Shown here: one piece after another, positions 24,516 to 33,529 of the stretch | Position numbering within the stretch: position 1 is the stretch's first letter | Layout: each line of letters begins with the position of its first letter | From: an uncultured Clostridium sp. | GTDB lineage: Bacteria; Bacillota; Clostridia; Lachnospirales; Lachnospiraceae | DNA length: 64,000 bases | NCBI GenBank assembly: GCA_902496665.1 | Contig: CABVBU010000011.1 | Location: 5,054 to 69,053 of the forward strand | Reading direction: 5' to 3' | Program-made: the position numbers and the translations under genes | Notes under the pieces: generated by a model | The model's database searches: none | What the model saw: only the letters and a program-made list of their open reading frames with translations | Told to the model about the DNA's origin: nothing

Positions 24516-26516
24516 CTACACTGCCGCCGGTGCACTCTTCTTTGCAGCTGCTTTCTGGAATACGAATACAACTGCGCAGATCACGATACCTGCGATATCT
24601 GTCACAAGACCGCTGTCGATCAGGAGATAAGCGCCAATGAGGCTGGCAATTCTCAATACGATGTTGACCTTTGTGAACAGGAAACCTTCGACTGCTGTAC
24701 TGATTAAGAATACACCAACTGCAGCAGTTACTGCAACCTGAATCGCTTTTGCAAGCGGAGTATCAAGTAACAGAAGGTCTGTATTGTATACAAACATGTA
24801 CGGAAGAATGAATCCTGCAAGCGCAAGCTTTACAGATGCCCATCCTGTCTTCATCGGACTGCCGCCTGCGATACCTGCTGCTGCGAAGGCTGCGAGGGCA
24901 ACCGGCGGTGTCAGGTTTGCGAACATTGCAAAGTAGAAGCAGAACATGTGGGCAACCAGGGCCGGGATACCAAGCTGTACCAGAGCCGGAGCTGCGATCG
25001 TGGATGTAATGATATAGGACGGGATACTCGGAAGACCCATACCTAAGATCATGCAGGTGATCATTGTGAATACCAGTGTGAACATCAGGCTCTTTCCGCC
25101 GATGCTGATGATGGTATTTGCCATGTTCAGGGCGAAACCTGTGATAGAGCAGGAACCAACGATGATACCAACGCAGGCGCAGGCGATCGCTACGGATACG
25201 GTAGACTTCGCGCTCGCTACCATCGCATCAAGAATATCCTGGAAGGTCATTCTCGTATTCTTTCTGCACTGCGCCACAATGATCGTGAATACGATCGTAT
25301 AGAACGCAGCCATGATAACCGTCTTTCCGGAGAAGAACAGCATGTAAACGAGGAAGATGATCGGGAGTGCCAGATGACCGTACTCTTTCATGACCTGGGA
25401 CATCTTTGGAAGCTGATCCTTCGGGGTTCCCTGCATTCCCATCTTCTCAGCCCTCATCTGGATCTGGAACAGGATGCCCATGTAGTAGATGACTGCCGGG
25501 ATGATCGCGGATAAAAGAAGTTCGTTGTATTTCATGCCAAGGGTATCTGCCATGATGAATGCGGCAGCACCCATAACCGGCGGCATCAGCTGTCCACCGA
25601 CAGAACCGGTCGCAACAACAGCACCTGCGAACTCGTCATCATAGCCGGATTTTTTCATAAGCGGAATCGTGAAGGAACCGGTCGTAACAACGACGGCTAC
25701 GGCTGCTCCGTTGATCATTCCGAGAAGACCGGAAGCAACGACTGCTACCTTTGCCGGACCGCCCTTTGTGCCGCCCGCGATGGCGTTCGCGAAGTCATTG
25801 AAGAACTGACCCATGCCACACTTGTTCATGACTTCACCGAAGGCGATGAAGAGGAAGATGTAGGTGGACGCGACGTTGACCGACGATCCGTAAATACCTT
25901 CCGTGTTCGAGAAGAAGTGGCTCATTAACTTCTGCCATGTATATCCTCTGTGGAGGAAGATGCCCGGGACATCGATCGGAATGAGTCCCTGCTTCGTGCC
26001 CATTAAGCTGTAGATCATAAAGATAATGGAGATGATCGGGAGAGCCATGCCGCAGACACGTCTCGTTGCCTCCAGAACGACCAGTGTTAAGAGGGTACCG
26101 ATCACGACATCCATCATGTCCGGCTTTCCGGCGCGGTTGATGATGTTTACATAATCTACACACATATAGATCGGAACCGCGGCTGACAATGCGATAAATA
26201 CATAATCATACCACGCGATCACTTTGCGGCTCGCTTTTTTCGTAGCCGGATAAAGCATGAAGGCAAGAATCAGGATCATGCCGACATGGATGGAACGATG
26301 CTTTAATGTTTCCGGCATGTAAAGGCCGGATGCGAAAATCAGATGATATAAGGTAACGATGATCGCGAATACCCGGTAGGCTTTCTTTAATATCGGGGAT
26401 CCAAACTTTCTCGTCTTGCTCTCTTTATCAAACTGCTCGAGGAGTTTCTGTTTTTCTTCCTCGCTCATCTCTGCTTCCGCTGTACTGGGGACGATGTTTT
26501 TCTCTTTTTCGCTCAT
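24516..26516 (-). CDS. TRAP transporter fused permease (4TM + 12TM, TAXI type)
   Basis: The membrane part of a sodium-coupled tripartite carrier, 666 aa, with the small (DctQ-like) and large (DctM-like) subunits fused. After a charged N-terminus, about 16 hydrophobic segments follow. DctM-like motifs include GLLGMINGAAVAVVVTTGSF, GSVGGQLMPPVMGAAAFI and MGLPSIPSYIITSTIAAPAL. It is third in the operon behind the TAXI binding protein and DUF1850, with a 63-nt gap and a terminator after it. The substrate is unknown; TAXI systems often carry C4-dicarboxylates or amino acids such as glutamate. Confidence 0.93.
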   Translation of the reverse strand: MSEKEKNIVPSTAEAEMSEEEKQKLLEQFDKESKTRKFGSPILKKAYRVFAIIVTLYHLIFASGLYMPETLKHRSIHVGMILILAFMLYPATKKASRKVIAWYDYVFIALSAAVPIYMCVDYVNIINRAGKPDMMDVVIGTLLTLVVLEATRRVCGMALPIISIIFMIYSLMGTKQGLIPIDVPGIFLHRGYTWQKLMSHFFSNTEGIYGSSVNVASTYIFLFIAFGEVMNKCGMGQFFNDFANAIAGGTKGGPAKVAVVASGLLGMINGAAVAVVVTTGSFTIPLMKKSGYDDEFAGAVVATGSVGGQLMPPVMGAAAFIMADTLGMKYNELLLSAIIPAVIYYMGILFQIQMRAEKMGMQGTPKDQLPKMSQVMKEYGHLALPIIFLVYMLFFSGKTVIMAAFYTIVFTIIVAQCRKNTRMTFQDILDAMVASAKSTVSVAIACACVGIIVGSCSITGFALNMANTIISIGGKSLMFTLVFTMITCMILGMGLPSIPSYIITSTIAAPALVQLGIPALVAHMFCFYFAMFANLTPPVALAAFAAAGIAGGSPMKTGWASVKLALAGFILPYMFVYNTDLLLLDTPLAKAIQVAVTAAVGVFLISTAVEGFLFTKVNIVLRIASLIGAYLLIDSGLVTDIAGIVICAVVFVFQKAAAKKSAPAAV

Positions 26517-26579
26517 ACAGATTTCCCTTCCCTTCGTTGTCAGAGTTGTTGTCGGTGTTTCTTCAGCAGTTTCCTTTTC

Positions 26580-27071
26580 TTATTTTTCAAAACCATTCCG
26601 GATCCTCAGCACCATTTTTACGTGATGCGGCATGTCAGAGCCCTGAATCAGGAGCTCGCCATTCACCTTGATATTCTTCAGGGCTGTCTGGGAATTGATC
26701 CAGTTGAACTGTGGAAAGACGCTTTCGATCTCATCCATGTAGACGAGTCCGTCTTCGTAGCGGTATTTGCAGTCCATCTCCGCCGGGATCCCGGCACCGA
26801 AGCCCGCGACCGCGATGGTGTGGAGGATGAAGCTTCCGTCTTTCTGTATCTCGTAATACTCGTACCACGGAATATGCTCAAAGGAATGTTCCCACTGGAA
26901 GGAAAGCTCGTCACCGGTCTTTACCGGGATCTCCCGGTAGACTTTTCCGGTTTCAAGCTCTTCGATCACCAGAATTTTTTTCTGCTGCCGTATAAATACG
27001 GCAGCAGAGATTGCTGTGATTACCAGAAGAACCGGAATCAGGATTTTTAATTTAGTTCTCAGGAGTCTCAT
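26580..27071 (-). CDS. DUF1850 protein, TRAP-associated
   Basis: A 163-aa protein with one N-terminal membrane anchor (KILIPVLLVITAISAAVFI) and an extracytoplasmic domain. The pattern ELSFQWEHSFEHIPWYEYYEI and ending HVKMVLRI is that of DUF1850, a family commonly encoded in TRAP-TAXI operons and of unknown function. The start at 27071 overlaps the end of the binding-protein gene by 20 nt, so translational coupling is likely; only a weak CAGGA precedes it. A longer frame to 27107 would overlap more with no better site. Confidence 0.8.
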   Translation of the reverse strand: MRLLRTKLKILIPVLLVITAISAAVFIRQQKKILVIEELETGKVYREIPVKTGDELSFQWEHSFEHIPWYEYYEIQKDGSFILHTIAVAGFGAGIPAEMDCKYRYEDGLVYMDEIESVFPQFNWINSQTALKNIKVNGELLIQGSDMPHHVKMVLRIRNGFEK

Positions 27072-28137
27072 AACCGTGATCCTGCCACCACTTCGCAGCA
27101 CCGTCATGGAGCGGGATCTTTACATCGTCAACACCGAAGGAAACATCGATGTTCTTGTCTGCTGTGTTGTGGGATGCCTTGATGGTAGCGATTCCATCGT
27201 CGGAGAAGATGCAGTCAAGCATATCGTAAACCATGTCATCGGATACATCCTTATTTACAAGCATGATATTGTAAACGAATACGCTCTCCACGTCCTCTTT
27301 GTTGTTGTATGTGTTGGCCGGGATCGTGCTTGCGGAGAAGAACGGATACTTCTCGATCAGGTTGTCTCTGCCTTCGCCATCGATCGGAACGATTACCATG
27401 TCGTAGCTGAATGCCAGCTCGCTGACGGTTGCGTTCGGAAGACCGGAGGTAACGAATGCCGCGTCGCACTGACCGTTCTTCATCTGGTCGATCGCTTCGC
27501 CGTAGGATAAGTAGTCAACATCACTATCCTCATAGGTCATGCCGTATGCCTCGTAGATCATTCTTGCGTTTAACTCAACGCCGGAGTTCGGAGCACCGAT
27601 ACCGACTCTCTTGCCCTTTAAGTCCTCAACACTCTTGATGCCTGTGCTTGCTACAGTTACGAGCTGTACGTAGTTCGGCCAGAGTCTCATCATGGCTCTC
27701 AGATCCGGCTCTGCCTTCTCAAACGCACCAAAGCCCTCATAAGCCTGTACGACGGAGTCCTGCATTGCGATCGCAAGCTCTGCCTCTCCGTTTAAGATCA
27801 GGTTGATGTTCTCAACGGAAGCGCCGGTTGCCTGTGCGGATGTCTTATATCCTGCATTTCCTAATGCGGTTGCAAATGCGCCGCCGATCGGGTAGTAGAT
27901 ACCACTCGTAGGACCGGTTGCGACTGTGACGAACTCTTTCGCCCTGTCAATGCTCACTGATGTGCTGCCCGCCTCTGCGCTGGAACCATCCGCCGCTTTC
28001 TCAGTTACTGCTGCCGCTGTTGTGTCAGCTGCTGCTGCGGTTGTCGATGTACTGCCGGAACTGCTGCCGCATCCTGCAAGAGCTGCTGTCATTGTGAGTG
28101 CCATAGCTGCTGCTGTGATTCTTTTCACTAATCTCAT
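27052..28137 (-). CDS. TAXI-family TRAP transporter solute-binding lipoprotein
   Basis: The extracellular receptor of the TRAP system, 361 aa. The start at 28137 (MRLVKRITAAAMALTMTAAL) follows AAGGAGAGG and gives a signal peptide with lipobox LAGC (C23), then a Ser/Thr/Ala linker. The mature part has FVTVATGPTSGIYYPIGGAF and QATGASVENINLILNGEAEL, diagnostic of TAXI proteins. The frame also stays open 37 codons upstream, but without a signal sequence. First gene of the operon; promoter at 28255-28283. Confidence 0.95.
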   Translation of the reverse strand: MRLVKRITAAAMALTMTAALAGCGSSSGSTSTTAAAADTTAAAVTEKAADGSSAEAGSTSVSIDRAKEFVTVATGPTSGIYYPIGGAFATALGNAGYKTSAQATGASVENINLILNGEAELAIAMQDSVVQAYEGFGAFEKAEPDLRAMMRLWPNYVQLVTVASTGIKSVEDLKGKRVGIGAPNSGVELNARMIYEAYGMTYEDSDVDYLSYGEAIDQMKNGQCDAAFVTSGLPNATVSELAFSYDMVIVPIDGEGRDNLIEKYPFFSASTIPANTYNNKEDVESVFVYNIMLVNKDVSDDMVYDMLDCIFSDDGIATIKASHNTADKNIDVSFGVDDVKIPLHDGAAKWWQDHGYETPEN

Positions 28138-28254
28138 ACTGTTTACCTCTCCTTCTTTTTGTTTACCCGTAATTGTCCGGTCCCACCCGGAAATTACATA
28201 CCCACTTTTCAAATGCTTCATATTCTTTATAAATATTTCACATTTCATGTCTAA

Positions 28255-28304
28255 ATTTTAACGTAAACGCAATTCTGATACAATGGGGTTCGTGCAAACT
28301 GCAC
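28255..28304 (-). promoter_or_regulatory. promoter and upstream palindrome of the TRAP-TAXI operon
   Basis: On the minus strand TTGTAT (28278-28283), 17 nt, TAAAAT (28255-28260). A 13-bp palindrome, GTGCA-AAC-TGCAC (28292-28304), lies just upstream of the -35, where an activator could bind. The link to the LytTR regulator is speculative. Confidence 0.5.
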
Positions 28305-28500
28305 AAAATCGTGTATGAATGGTAAAAATTGATGTGTGAAATGCAGGAATAAGACAGTTTTCCTGTGAATCTATATGATATTATTTTAACGATTCTTTGC
28401 ACATCTTTACGATCCATCGATGAATTCGCTTGATCGGCGGGAATTGATCGTTCCCGTTAATATATTGCTTTAAATTTTTAAACTTTAACGTATGTAAGTG

Positions 28501-28529
28501 TTGACTTTTCTCTCTCCTGTCTTTATACT
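28501..28529 (+). promoter_or_regulatory. sigma-A promoter of the aroD-like gene
   Basis: TTGACT (28501-28506), 17 nt, TATACT (28524-28529). The 140-nt leader carries a GGAATGC/GCATTCC inverted repeat near 28570-28592. The remaining AT-rich bases between 28305 and 28500 show nothing further. Confidence 0.85.
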
Positions 28530-28667
28530 ATGGACATAGCTGATCGCGCTTCACAGGCTTTGCCGATTTGGAATGCAGCGCACCGGCATTCCTGCTGCGA
28601 GATGCGCGTCATGCAGCGCATAGCCGAATATTACATCAATCATATAGAAACAGGGGAGTAATCGCTT

Positions 28668-29423
28668 ATGGGAGCAATTGTAAAAGTCAGAAATGTGAAG
28701 TTGGGAGACGGAATGCCGAAGATCTGTATTCCGGTTACGGATACAAATCTTGATGACCTGAAAAAATCTGTAAATCTGATCAGGAATACTCCGTTTGACC
28801 TGATCGAATGGCGTGCGGACTTCTATACCGGTATGGAAGATCCCGAAGTCCGGATCAAGGCAATGACATTATTCCGAAATGCTTTAGGAAATATTCCGGT
28901 ACTCTTTACGATTCGCACCAGCGTGGAGGGCGGAATGCTGGAGATCGACACGGAGACCTACACAAAAACAATCCTCGCCGTGATCGACAGCGGCCTCATC
29001 GACCTCGTTGACGTGGAGCTCTCCCGCGGTGAAGAGACAATGAAAACGATCGTTGCGGCAGCCCACCGGGTTGGTGTGAAGGTCGTCGCTTCCCGCAACG
29101 ACTTTACCGCAACGCCGGATAAGAGCATCATCATAAGCAATCTCTGCCTGATGCAGTCCCTGGGTGCCGATATCGTGAAATTCGCGGTGATGCCGCAGTG
29201 TGAGCGGGATGTCCTGACACTGCTCGATGCCACACTGACCATGAAGGAAGAGCACGATGATACCCCGGTGATCACCATGTCCATGAGCCCCACCGGCGTC
29301 ATCAGCCGGATCTGCGGTCAGCTCGTCGGCTCCTGCGTGACCTTCGGAACTGCAGGAAAGGCATCCGCGCCGGGACAGATTCCGGCGAACCTGTTAAGCA
29401 CGTTCCTGCAAACACTGGCATAA
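28668..29423 (+). CDS. aroD: type I 3-dehydroquinate dehydratase-like protein, catalytic His replaced by Asn
   Basis: Type I AroD dehydrates 3-dehydroquinate through a Schiff base. The 251-aa product aligns along its length with E. coli AroD: EWRAD (E47), the Schiff-base lysine in GADIVKFAVMPQ (K171), MSMSPTGVISR (R214) and SAPGQIP are all kept. The general base His143 should lie in a SNHDF-like motif; here the motif is ASRNDFTATP, with Asn144 encoded by AAC. The fold and lysine are intact, so it may be a slow enzyme, act on another substrate, or be inactive. It is divergent from the TRAP operon. AGGGGAG lies 10 nt before the ATG. Confidence 0.85.
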   Translation: MGAIVKVRNVKLGDGMPKICIPVTDTNLDDLKKSVNLIRNTPFDLIEWRADFYTGMEDPEVRIKAMTLFRNALGNIPVLFTIRTSVEGGMLEIDTETYTKTILAVIDSGLIDLVDVELSRGEETMKTIVAAAHRVGVKVVASRNDFTATPDKSIIISNLCLMQSLGADIVKFAVMPQCERDVLTLLDATLTMKEEHDDTPVITMSMSPTGVISRICGQLVGSCVTFGTAGKASAPGQIPANLLSTFLQTLA

Positions 29424-29545
29424 ATGACTATTCAAACGGATATGAGCTCCTTCACAACGATACCCCCCTGTGTCCAGCTCCCCTCTGCTCACTTTCTGTC
29501 AAATCCCTATAAGCTCTAAATACCTTTCCCATGAATTGTTCCCGC

Positions 29546-30823
29546 TCAATGCGAGATCATATTCTCCACAAAGATCCCATACCCCCGCGTCGGATCGTTG
29601 ATAAACACATGGGTCACCGCCCCGATGAGTTTTCCGTCCTGGATAATTGGAGAACCGCTCATACCTTGAACAATTCCGCTTGTTAAATTTAAAAGTTCCT
29701 CATCCACAACCCGGAGAACCAGGCCTTTATTTTTCTGAATGCTGCCGTAATCCACCTTCTGAATTTCGATCTCATAATCTTTTACTTCCCCGGACACGTT
29801 GCTTCTGATGTACGCAGTTCCCTTGTGGATATCCTGTCGGAAACCGACAGGAATCGCATCGGTTTTTATTGAATCCAGAAAATGGTTGTTTACGGTTCCG
29901 TATATTCCCTCTGTCGTATTCTCCTTCACTTCCCCCAATTTTGTTCCTTTTCCGTAATAGATCACTCCCGACATGACCCCCGGCTTTCCGGTCTGGCCTT
30001 TTTCGATCCCAAGGATCTGGGTCTCGTAGAGTTCCCCACCTTCAATATCCACCAGTTCCCCGGTATCACTGTCACTGATCCCATGGCCGAGAGCACCAAA
30101 ATTTCCGTTCATATCCACATAAGTCATGGTTCCGATTCCCTGAGTATCATCCCTGACCCAAGCACCAAGCTTATAGCTTCCGTCTTCCGCAAGAACCGGC
30201 GTCATATCGACCTCGATCTTGCGGCCATCTCGCCGGATTCCGAGAGCCAGCGTCTTTCCGTCTGACGCGCTCACCGCGTCCACCAGATCATTTTTATCTT
30301 CCAGATTCTCTCCGTCCACCGTCTGGATATAGTCTCCGGACTTTAAGAGCCCGTAAGCAGGTTCCACAACGTTTCCCGTATCATTTGTGACCTGCCCTGT
30401 CCCGATCACCATAACGCCCTTTGATTTTAAATAGATCCCCACCGGCATTCCACAGGGGATCGCGTAAGATCCATCCACCACCTCCACCTGAATGTCTTTC
30501 ATCCGGATAAGTCCCAGAAACTTCATTCCGACCCGGTAGCTTCCCTCATTTTTCCCATACATAGAGACTGCATCCGGGCGTTCGATCCGGATCATTCCTT
30601 CCGGGATTTCTGAAGCATTCTTCAGGACAACCTCCTCGCTGTCACTCTCAAAGGTCACTCCGGGAGGAAGAGCGAAATGAAAGATTTCTTCCTCATTGAC
30701 CACCAGATTCAGCCGATCCGGCACTGCATACCGGATATATACCCAGGAAAATCCGATTGTAAAGACGAGAGAAATCCAGAATATCCGGATCAGGATCCGT
30801 CGAAACGATTCTTTTTTCATCAT
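29546..30823 (-). CDS. spoIVB: SpoIVB peptidase
   Basis: A forespore-made serine protease that triggers sigma-K activation across the intermembrane space. The 425-aa product has an N-terminal membrane segment (ILIRIFWISLVFTIGFSWVY), a PDZ domain (about 110-195; VVEPAYGLLKSGDYIQTVDG) and an S55 peptidase domain with GALGHGISDSDTG and the serine motif GMSGSPIIQDGK near residue 390. AAAGGAGG lies 7 nt before the first of two ATGs. It follows recN, as in other clostridia, but the spo0A gene that normally comes next is absent. Confidence 0.95.
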   Translation of the reverse strand: MMKKESFRRILIRIFWISLVFTIGFSWVYIRYAVPDRLNLVVNEEEIFHFALPPGVTFESDSEEVVLKNASEIPEGMIRIERPDAVSMYGKNEGSYRVGMKFLGLIRMKDIQVEVVDGSYAIPCGMPVGIYLKSKGVMVIGTGQVTNDTGNVVEPAYGLLKSGDYIQTVDGENLEDKNDLVDAVSASDGKTLALGIRRDGRKIEVDMTPVLAEDGSYKLGAWVRDDTQGIGTMTYVDMNGNFGALGHGISDSDTGELVDIEGGELYETQILGIEKGQTGKPGVMSGVIYYGKGTKLGEVKENTTEGIYGTVNNHFLDSIKTDAIPVGFRQDIHKGTAYIRSNVSGEVKDYEIEIQKVDYGSIQKNKGLVLRVVDEELLNLTSGIVQGMSGSPIIQDGKLIGAVTHVFINDPTRGYGIFVENMISH

Positions 30824-30961
30824 GGCAGCTCCTCCTTTATTCGTTCTTTATCCGCACCGCCGCTGTCGCGCCTGCGCTGCAGTTTTCCGAAGCTGCCCGC
30901 TTCCCTTTTATCGTTTCCACTTTGTCAGACAGTCATTCCCAGCCATCACAGAAACCGTTAT

Positions 30962-30996
30962 TAAAAAAGGAGAGACAGCTTTTTTGCTCCTCTCCT
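30962..30996 (-). terminator. terminator after recN
   Basis: On the minus strand GGAGAG pairs with CTCTCC, extended by weak pairs, then TTTTTTAA. It separates recN from spoIVB. Confidence 0.75.
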
Positions 30997-31050
30997 ATTA
31001 TGTGATGCTTTCTTATTTTCACCCTGTCAGTTTTTTCTCATTCTGCCGAT

Positions 31051-32742
31051 TCATCCCGCTGTTCGAAGTACAGCTCTGTGATTCTTCGTCTCCTCAGCCA
31101 GACGTTTCATCTCCTCGGCATTTTCCCGTACTTTTTCCGTAATCTCAGCGCCGCCTAAGAGTCTCGCGAGTTCATCTACCTCATCATTCTCTGTAAGCTT
31201 TCTGATTTTCGTCGCAGTCACACCATTCTCCACAGATTTTTTTATTTCAAAGTGCGTATCCGCCATTGCCGCAATCTGCGGAAGGTGGGTAATACAGAGT
31301 ACCTGATGCTTTTTTCCGATATAGGACAGGCGCTCCGATACCTTCTGGGCTGTCCGTCCACTGATACCGGTATCGATCTCATCGAAGATCAGAGTTGGAA
31401 TATCGTCCGTGTCCGCGAGGACCGTCTTGATCGCCAGCATAATTCTTGAAAGCTCACCGCCGGAAGCGACTTCCCCCAGCGGTCTTGGCGGAATACTTCC
31501 CGGATTTGTGGAGATCAAAAATTCCACCTCGTCGGAGCCGGCTGCCGTAAAGTGATCGGTCCGGTGTACATCTACCCGAAATTCCACATGAAGGAAGTTC
31601 AGATCCTCAAGCTCTTCCGTGATCCGGCTCTCCAGAATCTTCGCCGCTTTTTCTCTCTCCTTCGAGAGACGTCCGCAGAGAAGTCCAAGAACCCGCTTCT
31701 GCTCCTCAAACTCGGCTTTTGCTGCAAACGCCAGTTCCTCATAGTTTTCCAAGTCCTCAAGACGTTTTTTCTTCTCTTCCAGACATTTTAAGACAGCTTC
31801 CTCGCTGTTTCCGTATTTTGCCATAATTCCACGGACAAGATCCAGACGTTCTTCCGTCTTTTTAAAATCTTCCCCTGAAAACTCCATCTCATCCATATAG
31901 TCCGAGATCGACCTGCAGATATCCGATAAAATACTTTCCGCATCAGAAAGACCAGCAGCGATCCCGGACAGTCTTTCATCGTAGGCTGCCACACTTTCCA
32001 TCTCGCGGTACGCACGTCCGATCGCATCTCCATCCACCGCCTGATAAGCTCCCTGTAAGCATTCCATAATCTTTTGACTGTGGGAAAATTTGCGGAATTT
32101 CGCCGCAAGTTCTTCCTCTTCGCCCGGTTTTAATGCAGAATTCTCGATCTCATCGATCTCGAATTTCACAAAATCAAGTTCCCGCTTCCTGCTTTCCTCA
32201 TCCAGAGAGAAGCCGTCAAGCTTTCCCTTCAATTCCAGATATCTCCGGTAGCTCTCCGCCACGTTCCTTTTTAAACTTCCCGTCTCTCTCCAGGAATATT
32301 CATCAAGAATCTCCAGATGCTTCTGCTTATGAAGGAGAGACTGATGTTCATGCTGTCCATGGATATCGAGAAGTTTTCCGGTCACGGCTTTTAAACGCGC
32401 AGTCGTTACCGTCTCATCATTGATCCGGCTGATGCTTCTCGTCTGCGTAATCTTTTTTGAGATGATCAAAAGACCGTCATCGTCCGGATAGACATCCATT
32501 CTCTTTAATTCTTCCCGCTTTTTCTCGTCATCCACAGAAAAAATAAGTTCGATATACGCATATTCTTCTCCGCGTCTTATCATATCTTTTGAAGCTTTTG
32601 CGCCCAGCGCCAGGGCAACAGAGCCGATGATGATCGATTTTCCGGCTCCAGTCTCACCGGTGAGGATATTCAGACCAGTTCCAAATTCTACATCTGCCTG
32701 CTCGATCAGAGCAAGATTTTTTACATGTAAACCAACAAGCAT
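31051..32742 (-). CDS. recN: DNA repair protein RecN
   Basis: An SMC-like ATPase that acts at double-strand breaks. The start at 32742 (MLVGLHVKNLALIEQADVEF) follows GAGGGAACAGG and gives 563 aa. Walker A is GETGAGKS (29-36). A long central coiled coil follows, then the signature VASGGELSRIMLAIKT and Walker B TLIFDEIDTGISG. It lies between argR and spoIVB, the usual clostridial order. It has its own promoter with three LexA-type boxes and a terminator on each side, so it is an independent SOS unit. Confidence 0.96.
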   Translation of the reverse strand: MLVGLHVKNLALIEQADVEFGTGLNILTGETGAGKSIIIGSVALALGAKASKDMIRRGEEYAYIELIFSVDDEKKREELKRMDVYPDDDGLLIISKKITQTRSISRINDETVTTARLKAVTGKLLDIHGQHEHQSLLHKQKHLEILDEYSWRETGSLKRNVAESYRRYLELKGKLDGFSLDEESRKRELDFVKFEIDEIENSALKPGEEEELAAKFRKFSHSQKIMECLQGAYQAVDGDAIGRAYREMESVAAYDERLSGIAAGLSDAESILSDICRSISDYMDEMEFSGEDFKKTEERLDLVRGIMAKYGNSEEAVLKCLEEKKKRLEDLENYEELAFAAKAEFEEQKRVLGLLCGRLSKEREKAAKILESRITEELEDLNFLHVEFRVDVHRTDHFTAAGSDEVEFLISTNPGSIPPRPLGEVASGGELSRIMLAIKTVLADTDDIPTLIFDEIDTGISGRTAQKVSERLSYIGKKHQVLCITHLPQIAAMADTHFEIKKSVENGVTATKIRKLTENDEVDELARLLGGAEITEKVRENAEEMKRLAEETKNHRAVLRTAG

Positions 32743-32772
32743 CCTGTTCCCTCGCTTTCCCTCTATAAAATA

Positions 32773-32849
32773 AAACATTTGTTCGATTCGGTAAAACGAG
32801 TATAGCACACATACGTTCGATTGTCCAGCGTTTTTTCGAACGGTTGTTC
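32773..32849 (-). promoter_or_regulatory. recN promoter with three LexA-type boxes
   Basis: On the minus strand TGGACA (32822-32827), 17 nt, TATACT (32799-32804). Boxes of the GAAC-N4-GTTC type: GAACCGTT-like at 32838-32849 (exact half-sites), GAACGTATGTGT at 32807-32818 in the spacer, and GAACAAATGTTT at 32773-32784 after the -10. Gram-positive LexA binds CGAACRNRYGTTYC-like sites, so strong SOS repression is expected. Confidence 0.75.
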
Positions 32850-32869
32850 TCTTTCCCGTTCTGTTTCCT

Positions 32870-32924
32870 AAAAAAATCCCTGCAAAGCAAAACCTGGTAA
32901 TTATCCCGGTTCTGCCCCGCAGGG
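32870..32924 (-). terminator. terminator after argR
   Basis: On the minus strand CCCTGC pairs with GCAGGG, with an inner AACC/GGTT stem, then ATTTTTTT. It closes the nusB-to-argR operon. Confidence 0.8.
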
Positions 32925-32970
32925 CTCAATATTTCTGCCATATTCTGCTTTAAACCAAAAGGTCCAAAGC

Positions 32971-33423
32971 CTATTTTCCCTCCACGATCTTCTTCAGCTT
33001 ATCCATCAGAATGATCGTGTCATCCACGGTCCGCACCGCGCACATGATCGTGTTGTCTCCGGCCACACAGCCGACGATCTCATGGAAACCGATCACATCC
33101 AGTGCCTCAGCGACTGCCATCGCCATGCCGGAGACGGTCTTGATCACAAGGATATTCTGTGCCATGTCCATGGACACATAGCAATCCCTGAAAATGCGGA
33201 TATATTTCTCGCCAAAATCTTTCTGATGCTGCATGACCGCATAGCACTGGCGGCCATTTTTGCCAGGAGCTTTCGTGAGCTTCAATTCACGGATATCTCT
33301 CGATACTGTTGCCTGTGTCACATGATATCCGGCCTTTTTCAGATACTCCGCAAGCTCCTCCTGCGTCTCGATCTGATATTTTCCGATCAGCTCCACGATC
33401 TTACTGTGTCTGTCAACTTTCAT
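32971..33423 (-). CDS. argR: arginine repressor ArgR
   Basis: A hexameric arginine-responsive regulator, 150 aa. The N-terminal winged helix has ETQEELAEYLKKAGYHVTQA and TVSRDIRELKLTK. The C-terminal oligomerisation domain has GCVAGDNTIMCAVRTVDD, the arginine-binding GDNT region. AAAGGGG precedes the ATG. It lies 106 nt behind nadK on the same strand. In clostridia this gene is often co-transcribed with the isoprenoid block without any arginine gene nearby, as here. Confidence 0.95.
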   Translation of the reverse strand: MKVDRHSKIVELIGKYQIETQEELAEYLKKAGYHVTQATVSRDIRELKLTKAPGKNGRQCYAVMQHQKDFGEKYIRIFRDCYVSMDMAQNILVIKTVSGMAMAVAEALDVIGFHEIVGCVAGDNTIMCAVRTVDDTIILMDKLKKIVEGK

Positions 33424-33529
33424 GTCTGCTGCCCCTTTCTGATTCCGTCCTGTATCAGTGTCCGTTTCACTTCTTATGAAGGAATCCGCACACCGCCCGC
33501 GTGTCCTGCAGCGCCATTCCGCTGTAAAT

